Shown here: one piece after another, positions 24,789 through 33,569 of the stretch
How the letters are laid out: each line of letters opens with the position of its first letter
Position numbering within the stretch: the first letter of the stretch is position 1
Assembly (NCBI RefSeq): GCF_027107535.1
Contig: NZ_CP114283.1
Span: 4,464,001-4,528,000 of the forward strand
Direction: 5' to 3'
DNA length: 64,000 nucleotides
From: Streptomyces aurantiacus
GTDB taxonomy: Bacteria; Actinomycetota; Actinomycetes; Streptomycetales; Streptomycetaceae
The notes under the pieces: model-generated
Seen by the model: only the letters and a program-made list of their open reading frames with translations
The model's database searches: none
Told to the model about the DNA's origin: nothing
Made by a program: the position numbers and the translations under genes

Positions 24789-25364
24789 GTGACCGCCACC
24801 CCACGCGGACTGCGTGCTGACGCGCGACGCAACCGGGAACGCCTGCTCGAAGCCGCGGGACGCGCGTTCTCCGAGACCGGCACCGACGCGTCCCTCGAGG
24901 CCATCGCCAAGGACGCCGGCGTGGGAATCGGCACGCTCTACCGGCACTTCCCGACCCGGGAGGCCCTGCTCGAGGCCGCCTACCGCAACGAACTCGCCCG
25001 GGTCTGCGACAGCGTCACGGAACTGCTCGCACAACTCCCGCCCGACCAGGCCATGCGGAGGTGGATGGACCTGTTCATCGACTACCTGGCCACCAAGCAG
25101 GGCATGGCGGACGCACTGAAGGCCGTCATCGCCTCCGGCGACGAGGATCCGTTCGCCGAGAGTCTCGACCGGATCAGCACGGCCATCAGCACACTGCTGC
25201 ACGCCGGGGCCGAAGTGGGAGTTCTGCGCTCGGACGTGGACCCGCTCGATGTCGGGTTCAGTCTCGGGGGTGTCCTGCTGATCACGAGCGACAAGGGGCT
25301 GCGCGACCGCGCGGGCCGCATGCTCGACCTCCTGCTCGACGGGCTCCGCTATCGCTCCGGCTGA
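24789..25364 (+). CDS. TetR-family regulator divergent from the SDR gene
   Basis: A 191-residue repressor. Helix-turn-helix at about 12-58 with the family pattern (RERLLEAAGRAFSETG, LEAIAKDAGVGIGTLYRHFPTREALLEAAY); the rest is a helical ligand domain. GTG at 24789 follows GGAAGGAAG. Two identical-armed palindromes lie in the 95-bp divergent region and probably control both genes. Confidence 0.92.
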   Translation: MTATPRGLRADARRNRERLLEAAGRAFSETGTDASLEAIAKDAGVGIGTLYRHFPTREALLEAAYRNELARVCDSVTELLAQLPPDQAMRRWMDLFIDYLATKQGMADALKAVIASGDEDPFAESLDRISTAISTLLHAGAEVGVLRSDVDPLDVGFSLGGVLLITSDKGLRDRAGRMLDLLLDGLRYRSG

Positions 25365-25523
25365 TGCGTCCGGGCGGGGAAGGCGTCCGCGCTCGGCCTC
25401 GCCTGACGGCACGCCTGCGGCGGTCCACACCGACTCAGAGAGATACACCACGACAGCACCACGGGGCTGGGTGCCACATCACCCGAGCGGCACGGGCATC
25501 GGCCGAGCTGGGCTGACGGCGTA

Positions 25524-26372
25524 TCACCGCCTCAGGTTCTCGAACAGCACCATCCCGGCCGCCGTGTTGGACGCCGGTACGTGGTAGGCCTCGTACACAC
25601 GGCGGATCCGGGGTCCCAGCGCGCCGCGCATGATCAGCCACATGATCAGCTCGATGCCCTCGGAGCCGGCCTCGCGGATGTACTCCTCGCGCGTCAGCGC
25701 GGCCAATTTCTCGGGGTCGTGCTCGATCGCGTCGAGGAACATCCGGTCGAAGTCCTGGTTGATCAGTCCCGCGCGGGCGCCGGCGAGCTGGTGGGACATG
25801 CCGCCGGTTCCGAAGACGGCGACCTTGAGGTCCTCGGGGAAGGAGCGGATGGCCTCGCCGAGCGCGCGGCCGAGGGCCAGGCACCGCGCGGCGGTCGGCT
25901 GCGGGTACTGGATGACGTTGACCAGGAGGGGGACCACCGCGCAGGGCCAGCGTTCGCCGGGGTCGGGGCAGTAGACCGACAGTGGAACGGTCAGGCCGTG
26001 GTCGACGTCGAGTTCCTGGTAGACGGTCAGGTCGAAGGAGGCGTCGATCAGGCTCTTGACGAGGTGGTCGGAGAACTCGGGGGCGCCCGTGACCGTGGGC
26101 ACCGGGCGGCTGCCCCATCCTTCGTCGGCCACCTGGTACGACTCCGCCGTGCCGAGCGCGAAGGTCGGGGTGGCGCTCATGTCGACGGCGTTGGCGTGGT
26201 CGTTGTAGATGACCACCGCGACGTCGGGGGTGTGCCGGGCCATCCACTCCCGCGCCGGCGTGTATCCGTCGAACAGCCTTTTCCAGTACGGGTCTTGCGT
26301 CTTCCCGTGGTCCATGGCCGCACCGATCGACGGCACGTGCGAGGTCGCCAGACCCCATGTCACCTCAGCCAA
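25524..26372 (-). CDS. ligB: Class III extradiol dioxygenase, beta (catalytic) subunit, LigB-like
   Basis: A 282-residue catalytic subunit of a protocatechuate/gallate 4,5-dioxygenase-type enzyme. Histidines near the N-terminus (GLATSHVPSIG, His at 12) and in VVIYNDHAN (about 59) are the expected iron ligands; DHGLTVPLSV near 125 and GTGGMSHQL near 190 are further family segments. It overlaps ligA by 8 bp, so the alpha-beta pair is made together. Ring-cleavage step after the Rieske oxygenase of the same operon; gallate, protocatechuate or a methoxylated relative could be the substrate. Confidence 0.88.
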   Translation of the reverse strand: MAEVTWGLATSHVPSIGAAMDHGKTQDPYWKRLFDGYTPAREWMARHTPDVAVVIYNDHANAVDMSATPTFALGTAESYQVADEGWGSRPVPTVTGAPEFSDHLVKSLIDASFDLTVYQELDVDHGLTVPLSVYCPDPGERWPCAVVPLLVNVIQYPQPTAARCLALGRALGEAIRSFPEDLKVAVFGTGGMSHQLAGARAGLINQDFDRMFLDAIEHDPEKLAALTREEYIREAGSEGIELIMWLIMRGALGPRIRRVYEAYHVPASNTAAGMVLFENLRR

Positions 26373-26721
26373 AGCTCCGTCCTCCCGCTTTGAGCGCCTG
26401 CGTGAACTCCTCGGTGGTCATGCCGGTGAACACCCCGCCGAGGTACTGCATGGACTTCTGGTCGACCATGGCGAGCTTGAAGACGTAGAAGATGGAACCG
26501 CCCAGCTCCATCAGCCGGTTCCAGTCCCGCCGCAGAACGGCGTCCTGCTGCTCGGCCGTGAGCCCGAACTTCTCGCAGTACGCGGCTTCGTCGGCTTTGA
26601 ACCTCTCCCGGTTCTCGGCGTCCTTGAAGGAACCGCAGAGCCGGTTCAACGCTCGGCCGCGGCGGTTCTCCGCGGCGTCGAAGACATAGGTGCCGGGGAC
26701 CCGGGGTGTGGTGCTGGACAT
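26365..26721 (-). CDS. ligA: Extradiol dioxygenase alpha subunit, LigA-like
   Basis: A 118-residue all-helical subunit that caps the LigB active site. Recognisable segments: PGTYVFDAAENRRGRALNRLC at the N-terminus, DEAAYCEKFGLTAEQQDAVL in the middle, GMTTEEFTQALKAGG at the end. The length is typical of LigA. AGAGGAGAA precedes the ATG at 26721. Confidence 0.9.
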   Translation of the reverse strand: MSSTTPRVPGTYVFDAAENRRGRALNRLCGSFKDAENRERFKADEAAYCEKFGLTAEQQDAVLRRDWNRLMELGGSIFYVFKLAMVDQKSMQYLGGVFTGMTTEEFTQALKAGGRSFG

Positions 26722-26753
26722 GCTGTTCTTCTCCTCTCCGGTGTTGATGACGG

Positions 26754-27497
26754 TCAGTGCAGGAGCCCGCCGCCGTCGCAGACGAGCGTCTGGCCGGTGA
26801 CCATGGACGCGCTCGGTGAGACGAGATAGGAGACCAGCCCCGCGAACTGTTCCGGGGTGACGAACTCCTTGATCGCCTGCCGGCTCATGGTCGCGGCGAA
26901 CACCTCGTCGCCGGAGTGCGCCCGGGTGCCCGGGGTGGCCACCTGCGCGGGCGCCACCGCGTTGACCGTGATCCGGTGCTCGCCCAGTTCGCGTGCCATC
27001 ACCCGGGTCATCCCGATGAGCGCGCCCTTGCTCGCGACGTAGGCGATCTGGCCCGGAGACCCCGTGAAGAAGGTGCGGGACGCGACATTGACCACCCGCC
27101 CGCGGTGCGGGCTGCCGCGCAGCCAGGGCACGCACGCCTGCACCATGAGCAGCGGGCCGACGGCGTTGACGGCGAAGAAGCGGTGCATCTCCTCCGGGGT
27201 CGTCTCCAGCAGCGGCGCCCGGTCGGAGAGCAGGCCGGCGTTGTTGACGAGGACGTCGACCCCGCCGTACGCGTCGGCGATCTCGGATACGGTCCGGCGG
27301 GTCGCGGCCGGGTCCCCGACGTCGCAACGCCAGGCCCGGCCGCCCGCGATCGAGCTGGTGTCGTCGGGTTCGTCGAGGTCGAGGGCGGCGACCGTGAAAC
27401 CGTCCCCGGCCAGTCTGCGGGCGATGGCGAGCCCCAGGCCGCCGGCGGCGCCCGTGACCACGGCGACCCGGGGGCTGGGGTTCACCGGGCCGGTCAT
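26754..27497 (-). CDS. SDR-family oxidoreductase in the LigAB operon
   Basis: A 247-residue classical short-chain dehydrogenase: TGAAGGLG cofactor loop near 16, NNAG near 87, YVASK catalytic motif near 153, and a GQTLVCDGGG ending. GGAGAG precedes ATG 27497. Between ligA and the muconolactone-isomerase-like gene (4-bp overlap), it may oxidise a diol or hydroxy intermediate of the pathway. Confidence 0.9.
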   Translation of the reverse strand: MTGPVNPSPRVAVVTGAAGGLGLAIARRLAGDGFTVAALDLDEPDDTSSIAGGRAWRCDVGDPAATRRTVSEIADAYGGVDVLVNNAGLLSDRAPLLETTPEEMHRFFAVNAVGPLLMVQACVPWLRGSPHRGRVVNVASRTFFTGSPGQIAYVASKGALIGMTRVMARELGEHRITVNAVAPAQVATPGTRAHSGDEVFAATMSRQAIKEFVTPEQFAGLVSYLVSPSASMVTGQTLVCDGGGLLH

Positions 27498-27790
27498 CGG
27501 GCTCTCTCCTGCGGATGGGTGGCGAGTGCCTCGACGGTGATGTCCATCCACTTCCACATCGGCAGGGAGACCAGTGCGTCGTGCAGCTGTGCCGGGTCGG
27601 CCGCCTCGTACAGGCCGATGGTCGCGTTGCGGCCAGGCACCCGCCACAGCCGCTTGAGGATGCCGGCCTCCCTGAGCTGCATGGCCCGTTCGCGCTCGCC
27701 CTTGCGCAGCTCCTCGCGTACGTCGTCGGGGGTGTCCGGGGGCAAGGTGTTCTCGGTGCGGACGAGGAATTCCACGGGGATGTCCTTCAC
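27494..27790 (-). CDS. Muconolactone delta-isomerase-like protein
   Basis: A 98-residue ferredoxin-like-fold protein with the family pattern EFLVRTENTLPPDTP, RERAMQLREAGILKRLWRVPG, and WMDITVEALATHP. In the beta-ketoadipate pathway this family shifts the double bond of muconolactone. Here its neighbours are Rieske and extradiol genes, so it may act on a different lactone. GTG start lies 4 bp after the hydrolase stop. Confidence 0.85.
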   Translation of the reverse strand: MKDIPVEFLVRTENTLPPDTPDDVREELRKGERERAMQLREAGILKRLWRVPGRNATIGLYEAADPAQLHDALVSLPMWKWMDITVEALATHPQERAR

Positions 27791-27794
27791 GGGG

Positions 27795-28511
27795 TCAGGC
27801 TGCCGCGATCTCCAGCAGCAGTTCGGCGAGTCGGCCGGGGGCGGTGACCATCGCTTCGTGTCCGGTGGCGATCTCGTGGACCGGCCAGCCGCGGGCGGCG
27901 GCGCGCTCGGCGTGTGGGGTGAACACCCGCATCCAGTCGGTGCACTCGACGAAGACACCGGGGACCTGGTCGGCCTTGCCAGTCAGCCGCAGCGGCTCGG
28001 TGTAGGCCAGCCACGGGTGCGGGGTCAGCCGCGGGCCGAGCCAGTCGAGGTCCGCCTGGTCCTCGACGCCGAGCACGCTCAGCGAGCGCACCGGGATGAG
28101 CCAGCCGAACCCGGGCCCGGCCACGGACTCCCGGTAGTGCCCGGCGATGCGCTCGGGCAGCAGATCGATCGCCGCGTCACCGTCGTCGCCGACGAAGGCG
28201 TCGAGGTGGACCCGCTTCGCAAGCCGGTCCGGGATCCGGTCCGCGACGCCGGTGACGACCTGGCCCGCGTAACTGTGGCCGACGAGCACCACATCCCGGG
28301 CGTCGTGGGCCTCTATCAGCGCCACCGCGTCCTCGACGTGCGTGCCGAGTCCGATCTGCGGGTTCAGCAGATGGGCGCGGTCACTCACCCCGGTCAACGT
28401 GGGGGTGTGCACCTCGTGTCCGGCCGCGCGCAGCAGCGGGGCGACACGCTGCCACACCCAGCCGCCGTGCCAGGCTCCGTGCAGCAGTACGAAGACGTGG
28501 CGGCCGCTCAT
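27795..28511 (-). CDS. Alpha/beta hydrolase
   Basis: A 238-residue alpha/beta-hydrolase. N-terminal oxyanion segment LLHGAWHGGWVW (residues 9-20), nucleophile elbow GHSYAG near residue 80, a late Asp/Glu region and the catalytic His in ATGHEAMV near 218. Resembles the salicylate-esterase/EstC-like branch. It overlaps the Rieske gene stop (ATGA) and lies in the same operon; a C-C bond or ester hydrolase for a ring-cleavage product is plausible. Confidence 0.85.
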   Translation of the reverse strand: MSGRHVFVLLHGAWHGGWVWQRVAPLLRAAGHEVHTPTLTGVSDRAHLLNPQIGLGTHVEDAVALIEAHDARDVVLVGHSYAGQVVTGVADRIPDRLAKRVHLDAFVGDDGDAAIDLLPERIAGHYRESVAGPGFGWLIPVRSLSVLGVEDQADLDWLGPRLTPHPWLAYTEPLRLTGKADQVPGVFVECTDWMRVFTPHAERAAARGWPVHEIATGHEAMVTAPGRLAELLLEIAAA

Positions 28512-29554
28512 GCGGACGCCCGGGGTCGCGCGGTGCCGGCCTGCTGTTCGCGGGTGAGCATCTTCGCCACCGCCCGGCGTCCGCGCAGTGCGGCGAGGTC
28601 GGACTTGATGCTGGACTCGGCGGTGCCGCCCGGGTCGGTGGCGTACATGATCTCCTGCGCCTCCAGGGCGTCGACGTCCTCCTGCATCACGGCCAGTTGC
28701 TGCTCGTGCTGGAACCTCGTGAGCTCCTGGTCGTCGATGAGGTAGTCGCGGCCGAGCGCGTAGAAGTCGTGCGTTTCGTTGCCGCGTCCCGGGGTCATCC
28801 CGTACAGCACCTTCATGTGGAAGCCGTCCGGCTCCTCGGTGCCGGTGGCCGCGACGCGGATGTTGAGGACGAAGATGCCCGGCGGGTAGAAGTCGCCGTC
28901 CTGCCAGCGGTCCACCGGAGAGGTCAGTCCGCAGGACTTCTCGTAGAACGGCGGCGCCTCGATGCCGGTCATGCGGCGGCTGAAGCCGACCCGGTCGCCG
29001 TCCACCGTCACGTCGATCGGGGTCGCGGCGACGGCGGCGTTTCCGATGCTGGTCGGGTGCAGGAACGTTTCGTGGGTGAGGTCGAGCAGGTTCTCCAGGA
29101 GCAGCAGATGCCGGGCCTTCAGTGGGACGACCCCGTGCACATGGGTCCAGTTCGGGTCGTTCAGCCACGAGGTGTCGGGCAGGAGGCCCTCGTCGGCCAG
29201 TTCGGGGTCCCCGGGCCAGATCCATACGGCGCCGTCCCGCTCGACCAGGGGGAAGCGACGCAGTGCCGCCTTGGGCTTGTCGGCCTGCTCGGCGACCCCG
29301 ACACACACGCCCTGCCCGTCGAAGCGGTAGCCGTGGTAGTCGCACTGGAGGGTTCCGTCGTCGTCGAGGTGGCCCAGCGACAGCGGGTACTTGCGGTGGG
29401 GGCAGCGGTCCTCGACGGCCGTGACGGTCTGGTCGGGCAGCCGGTAGAAGCAGACCGGGAGGTCGGTGATCCAGCGCTGCTTGAGGGTTCGGCCGATCTC
29501 GTCGGACCAGGCCCCCAGGTACCAGCCGTTGCGCACGTGCTGTGTCAGTGTCAT
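28508..29554 (-). CDS. vanA: Rieske oxygenase, vanillate O-demethylase-like alpha subunit
   Basis: A 348-residue Rieske non-heme iron oxygenase. The [2Fe-2S] ligands are in CPHRKYPL (about 51) and CDYHGYRFDG (about 70). The mononuclear iron region follows: ENLLDLTHETFLHPTSIG near 155-172 carries the family D-x2-H-x4-H. Size and segments fit the VanA/PobA-type oxygenases that demethylate methoxybenzoates. The reductase partner is encoded 60 bp upstream. Exact substrate (vanillate, syringate, phenoxybenzoate) not provable here. Confidence 0.85.
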   Translation of the reverse strand: MTLTQHVRNGWYLGAWSDEIGRTLKQRWITDLPVCFYRLPDQTVTAVEDRCPHRKYPLSLGHLDDDGTLQCDYHGYRFDGQGVCVGVAEQADKPKAALRRFPLVERDGAVWIWPGDPELADEGLLPDTSWLNDPNWTHVHGVVPLKARHLLLLENLLDLTHETFLHPTSIGNAAVAATPIDVTVDGDRVGFSRRMTGIEAPPFYEKSCGLTSPVDRWQDGDFYPPGIFVLNIRVAATGTEEPDGFHMKVLYGMTPGRGNETHDFYALGRDYLIDDQELTRFQHEQQLAVMQEDVDALEAQEIMYATDPGGTAESSIKSDLAALRGRRAVAKMLTREQQAGTARPRASA

Positions 29555-29614
29555 GGCGGTCCTTCCTTTGACGTCGGCCCAACAGGGCAGTCCGCCTGTC
29601 GAATTGACGAAGTA

Positions 29615-30652
29615 TCAGAGATCCAGGACGAGGCGTCGGCCCCGAGCGCGGGAGACGCAGATCAGCATCGTGTCGTTCGCTGCCCGCTCGTCGTCGGTGA
29701 GCAGTGAGTCGCGGTGGTCGACCTCGCCCTCCAGGACGGAGGTCTCGCACGAGCCGCAGATGCCTTCCTCGCAGGACGACAGGACAGGTACGCCCGCCTG
29801 CTCCACGGCCTTGAGGACCGACAGCCCGGGCGGCACGGTCAGCGTCGTCCCGGACGCCCGCAGTTCCACCTCTATGGGCTGCTCGGCCTCATCGCCCGCC
29901 GGCTGTCGCACGTCCGCCGCGGCGAACCGCTCGACGTTCAGCGCTCCGGTCGGCCAGCCGGCGCAGTGTGCCTCGACCGCGTCGATGAGCCCCGCGGGGC
30001 CGCAGCAGTAGACCAGGGCGGACCGGTCGGGATCGCCGAGGTGACCGGTGAGGTCGAGCAGACCGTACTGGTCCTGCGGACGTACGGTCACGCGCTCGCC
30101 GTAGCCCTCCAGCTCGGGCAGGAACGCCATGGACGCGCGCGTGCGGCCCCCGTAGAGCAGGGACCACTCGGCCCCCGCAGCCTCGGCCTCGGCGATCATC
30201 GGGAGCAGGGGGGTGATGCCGATCCCGCCGCCGACGAACAGGTACCGGGCCGCCGGCCGCAAGGGGAAGTTGTTGCGCGGGCCGCGCACCCGGAGTTCGC
30301 CGCCCTCCACGAGGTGGTCGTGGATCCACTGCGATCCGCCGCGTCCGTCGGGCTCTCGGAGCACCGCCACGCGCCAGCGGGCCGTGTCTTTCACCGGACC
30401 GCAGAGCGAGTACTGCCGGATGACGCCCGTGGGCAGGACGACGTCGATGTGTGCTCCCGGCCGCCAGGGCGGCAGCGGTTCGCCGCAGCTCGCTGCGAGT
30501 TCCAGCGACACGACACCGTCCGCCACCGTCTGGCGGGCCACTACGGTGGCGGTGCCTTCGAACTCGGTGCCGCGCCGGGCCGCGGAGGGCGTTCCGGCCT
30601 CGGCGGAACCGAGGGTGTGCGTGTCCGGGGCGGCGGTTGGGGGGCTCGTCAC
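29615..30652 (-). CDS. vanB: Rieske oxygenase reductase, VanB-like
   Basis: A 345-residue electron-transfer protein of the phthalate-dioxygenase-reductase type. FMN domain (RQYSLCG near 85), NAD domain (GGGIGITPLLPM near 140, YCCGPAGL near 205), and a C-terminal plant-type ferredoxin whose cluster ligands lie in SSCEEGICGSCETSVLEG plus a later Cys (MLICVSRA). It passes electrons from NADH to the Rieske oxygenase. GTG at 30652 follows GAGGAGACGAAC. Confidence 0.9.
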   Translation of the reverse strand: MTSPPTAAPDTHTLGSAEAGTPSAARRGTEFEGTATVVARQTVADGVVSLELAASCGEPLPPWRPGAHIDVVLPTGVIRQYSLCGPVKDTARWRVAVLREPDGRGGSQWIHDHLVEGGELRVRGPRNNFPLRPAARYLFVGGGIGITPLLPMIAEAEAAGAEWSLLYGGRTRASMAFLPELEGYGERVTVRPQDQYGLLDLTGHLGDPDRSALVYCCGPAGLIDAVEAHCAGWPTGALNVERFAAADVRQPAGDEAEQPIEVELRASGTTLTVPPGLSVLKAVEQAGVPVLSSCEEGICGSCETSVLEGEVDHRDSLLTDDERAANDTMLICVSRARGRRLVLDL

Positions 30653-30793
30653 GTTCGTCTCCTCGGTACGGTCGGCAGGGATCGCTCCGGCCGCGGTCGG
30701 CGGCGCCACGATCGACGCTAGCCACCGGAGAACGCCCAGGTCATCGCTCGAATGACCGGATCGGGGCGGCGCATGGTCGTGGCCCCGACTACG

Positions 30794-31132
30794 TCATCCG
30801 TCGCGCGGGCCGGGCGTCCCGGCACGCTCGTCGGGCTGCGGAGCCTGGTCGAGGTGGATCCGTACCTGGCGGTCGTCCTCGTTCCAGAGGGTTTCCACGA
30901 CGGCGTGCAGCCGTCTGACGTCGGTGCGCCACATCGGTACGCCGTAGCGGTCGTCGCGTGTCAGCGCGTCCTCGGCGACTGCATCGGCCAACAGGCTCCG
31001 GCGGTCGTCCGTCGGGGCCGTTCCGTTCGCTCCGTCGGGTTCGTCCGCGAACTGCACGTAAAGGGATGTGTCCCGGAAGGGAACCCAGATGTGCGTAACC
31101 CCACGGACACCCGTCCCGCCCTGTGCCGTCAC
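30794..31132 (-). CDS. Hypothetical 112-residue protein at the head of the catabolic operon
   Basis: Soluble protein of 112 residues (VTAQGGTGVRGVTHIWVPFRDTS...), family not recognised. The GTG start overlaps the stop of a shortened PIG-L gene (GTGA), so it is translated with it, and vanB begins 142 bp downstream. Charged C-terminal half with a WRTDVRRLHAVVETLWNE helix. Possibly an accessory protein of aromatic degradation. Confidence 0.5.
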   Translation of the reverse strand: MTAQGGTGVRGVTHIWVPFRDTSLYVQFADEPDGANGTAPTDDRRSLLADAVAEDALTRDDRYGVPMWRTDVRRLHAVVETLWNEDDRQVRIHLDQAPQPDERAGTPGPRDG

Positions 31133-31293
31133 GCCAGAACACCCGTCGTCTGCGGGTAGAGCCGCACGTACGCCTCTCCCATGGTTCCGTGCGAGAGGGC
31201 TATGGCGCCGCCGGCCCGCCAGACGAAGTCCCCCGCATGCGCGCTGATCACCAGCAGCGCGCCTTCGGACGGAGTGGAGGTGTGGGAGGTCAT
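31129..31293 (-). pseudogene. PIG-L/GalB-type hydratase gene reduced to its two ends
   Basis: A 54-residue frame with a good start (AAGGAG before ATG 31293). The first 33 residues, ending SAHAGDFVWRAGGAIALS, match the N-terminus of PIG-L-fold proteins of the 4-oxalomesaconate hydratase (GalB) type. The last ~18 (EAYVRLYPQTTGVLA) look like a C-terminal tail of the same kind. The ~200 residues between are gone, with the frame kept. The product cannot be active. GalB would act right after LigAB in gallate/protocatechuate 4,5-cleavage. Confidence 0.65.
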
Positions 31294-31373
31294 CAGGACT
31301 CCTTGGGATCGAGTGGGGTGACCGGCCTGGTGCGAAGTGCCGTGCCCTGTGTTGTGGAGGGCGACTGAGCACC

Positions 31374-31550
31374 GTGAGCATTCCTTTGGAAACCGACGTC
31401 ACCGGTGCGATCCGGGACGCGCTGCTGCGCGGTGCGTACGTGCCGCGACAGCGCCTGGTCGAGGCGGACCTCTGCGAACGGTTCGGCGCCGGCCGAGTCG
31501 GCGTCAGGTCGGCACTCCGGCTGCCGGCGGCACCGCGCGAGCTGAGGCAG
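31374..31550 (+). pseudogene. GntR-family regulator, N-terminal fragment
   Basis: A GTG start leads into a GntR winged helix: DVTGAIRDALLRGAYVPRQ, then RLVEADLCERFGAGRVGVRSAL. After about 50 residues homology fades, and the convergent acyl-CoA ligase gene ends at 31560. The ligand-binding domain is lost. Its divergent position, 80 bp from the van-lig operon, suggests it once controlled that operon. Confidence 0.6.
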
Positions 31551-31559
31551 ACGCCACGG

Positions 31560-33200
31560 TCACATTCCGTCGCCCGAGTCGGCTTCCTGCGCCGTCTTCC
31601 TGGCCCAGGCGGTCTCGAGCTTGCCGGTCGGGGTCCGCGGCAGCCTGTCCGTCAGGACGATGGAACGCGGCACCTTGTACCCGGCGAGACTCTGCCGGAC
31701 CAGGTCGCGCAGTTCGTCACCGGTGACGGTACCGCCCGGCTGGACTGCCACGACGGCCGCCACACGCTCGCCCCAGGTCTCGTCGGGGACGCCGACGACG
31801 GCACAGTCCGTCACCTCGGGATGCCCCAGCAGTACGTTCTCCACCTCCTGCGGGTGCACCTTCTCCCCACCCGTGTTGATCACGCCCGAACCACGTCCGA
31901 GGAACCGGATCGCGCCGTCGGCCTCAAGTCGAGCCAGGTCGCCGGGGATCGCGTACCGGACCCCCTCGATGGTGCGGTACGCCTTCGCGCTCTTCTCGGT
32001 GTCCTTGTAGTAGCCGAGCGGCATGGGCCCGCAATAGGCGAGGACGCCCGTCTCGTCGCTGCCTGGTTCGAGAAAGCGGTCATCGGAGCCGATCACCCGC
32101 GTCGCCGGAACGGGGTGGAACCGCGAGGGCAGATCCTCTACCGAGGAGGTGACCGCGAAGGCGAAAGGGCCCCCTTCGCTCGATGCGATGGCTTCGGTGA
32201 TGGTGACGTCGGCACGTTCGTGCAGTGCCCTCTTGAGCGGATCGCTGAGCGCGGTGCCGGAGCTGATCATCCTGCGCAACGAGCGCAGGTCGTGCGGCGT
32301 CCCGGCTTTCTCAGCCCGCAGGAGTTCGTCGACGAGCGGGCGGCACACGGCGTTGCCCGCGATGATGGCCGTATCGACCCGCTGCTCGGCGATCATGTGC
32401 CAGACATGTTCCGGGTCGAGGCCGCCCGCTCGTGCGGTGACCGCCCGGCCTCCTGTCATCAGGGCGCCCATGGTGTTGAACAGCCCGGTGGCGTGCATCA
32501 GGGGTACGACGGGCATCGTGGTCGGCGCGCGGCCTTCGTGGCGTGCCTTGACAGCGATGGCCACGGCCTCGTCGAGGCTTGCGGGGAGTTCGGTGACTCC
32601 GAGCGGGTGGTAGAACGGGACGACGTGGGCGCGCAGCAGGTCGCTCAGCTGCCATATGACGCCCTTCGGCTTGCCCGTGGTCCCGCCGGTGTACATGAAC
32701 AGCTGGTCCGTTCCGGGCCGTCGCTGAGGCTCGCGCGGCGCGTGCGCGGTCAGTAGCTCCTCCAGTTCGGGCACCGCGGGCCCGCCCGGACCGTCGGCGG
32801 GCGGCTCGCCCACTCTCACCAGCAGCTTCAGCGTGCGCACATGCTTCGCGGCATGCGTGACGCGGTCGGCCAGGGAGCCGCTGAAGACGACCGCGGCGGC
32901 GTCGGCGTCGGTCAGGAGCTCGGAAAGTTCCTTGCCGGTGTAGCGGTAGTTGGCGTTCACCGGTACGGCACCGAGCTTGAAGGCGGCGAAGACCGTCTCC
33001 AGGTAGGTGGCCCCGTTGTGCAGGTAGCAGGCCACGGTGTCTCCCTCGCCCACTCCGGCCGATTCCAGTGCGGCGGCCAGCCGTGACGCGCGCTCGTCGA
33101 ACTCCCGGTACGTGGTCTCACGACCGGGCTCCGTGATGGCGACGGCATCGGGCAGCGCGCGGCAGACCGCCTCCCAGACCGTGCCGATGGACACGTTCAC
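31560..33200 (-). CDS. Acyl-CoA synthetase (AMP-forming)
   Basis: A 546-residue adenylate-forming ligase. Motifs in order: YTGGTTGKPKGVIWQ (P-loop-like A3, about 180), ITEAIASSEG (A5), YAIPGDLARLEADGAIRFLGR (A7/A8, about 420), and PRTPTGKLETAW (A10, with the catalytic lysine, near 530). GTG at 33200 follows GAGGAGG. Substrate unknown; in this aromatic region a cinnamate- or fatty-acid-like acid is plausible (feruloyl-CoA synthetase would fit), but no enoyl-CoA hydratase/lyase partner is in the window. Confidence 0.9.
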   Translation of the reverse strand: MNVSIGTVWEAVCRALPDAVAITEPGRETTYREFDERASRLAAALESAGVGEGDTVACYLHNGATYLETVFAAFKLGAVPVNANYRYTGKELSELLTDADAAAVVFSGSLADRVTHAAKHVRTLKLLVRVGEPPADGPGGPAVPELEELLTAHAPREPQRRPGTDQLFMYTGGTTGKPKGVIWQLSDLLRAHVVPFYHPLGVTELPASLDEAVAIAVKARHEGRAPTTMPVVPLMHATGLFNTMGALMTGGRAVTARAGGLDPEHVWHMIAEQRVDTAIIAGNAVCRPLVDELLRAEKAGTPHDLRSLRRMISSGTALSDPLKRALHERADVTITEAIASSEGGPFAFAVTSSVEDLPSRFHPVPATRVIGSDDRFLEPGSDETGVLAYCGPMPLGYYKDTEKSAKAYRTIEGVRYAIPGDLARLEADGAIRFLGRGSGVINTGGEKVHPQEVENVLLGHPEVTDCAVVGVPDETWGERVAAVVAVQPGGTVTGDELRDLVRQSLAGYKVPRSIVLTDRLPRTPTGKLETAWARKTAQEADSGDGM

Positions 33201-33569
33201 GTCTCGGACCTCCTCGTCCTCGATGGCTTGCGCGGAGCGCACGGCCGAGCAGGCGGCTCGTGGGACCCCGCGGATCCATTCGGGGGAGTAACGATCCGCG
33301 GGGCGTCCTCTCAACTTAGGCAGGCGGCCTCCTCGCGGGGAACGCGAGCAATGACTGAAGCGGCTCGGCGCTTCGACCTGCCGACGAACAGGTCGAATGA
33401 CGTAGGACCACCTCGAATACGCCGGGCTACGATGCTGTGGCCGGGCGCAAGTCGCCTTCGTCCCCAAACCGGCCGACGCGTACGACGCAGGCCCGCGGTT
33501 TCGAACGCGTCCCCGTCGCACAGCAAATCTGCGGGGCGGGTTCTTCGTCGATGTTGAGGGAGATCGGTC
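33201..33569. promoter_or_regulatory. Divergent intergenic region with an 11-bp inverted repeat
   Basis: Lies between the acyl-CoA ligase (leftward) and the sensor kinase (rightward). It holds a perfect inverted repeat, CCCCGCGGATC at 33266-33276 and GATCCGCGGGG at 33293-33303, 16 nt apart, a candidate operator for the ligase promoter. No other gene or RNA is seen. Confidence 0.45.
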
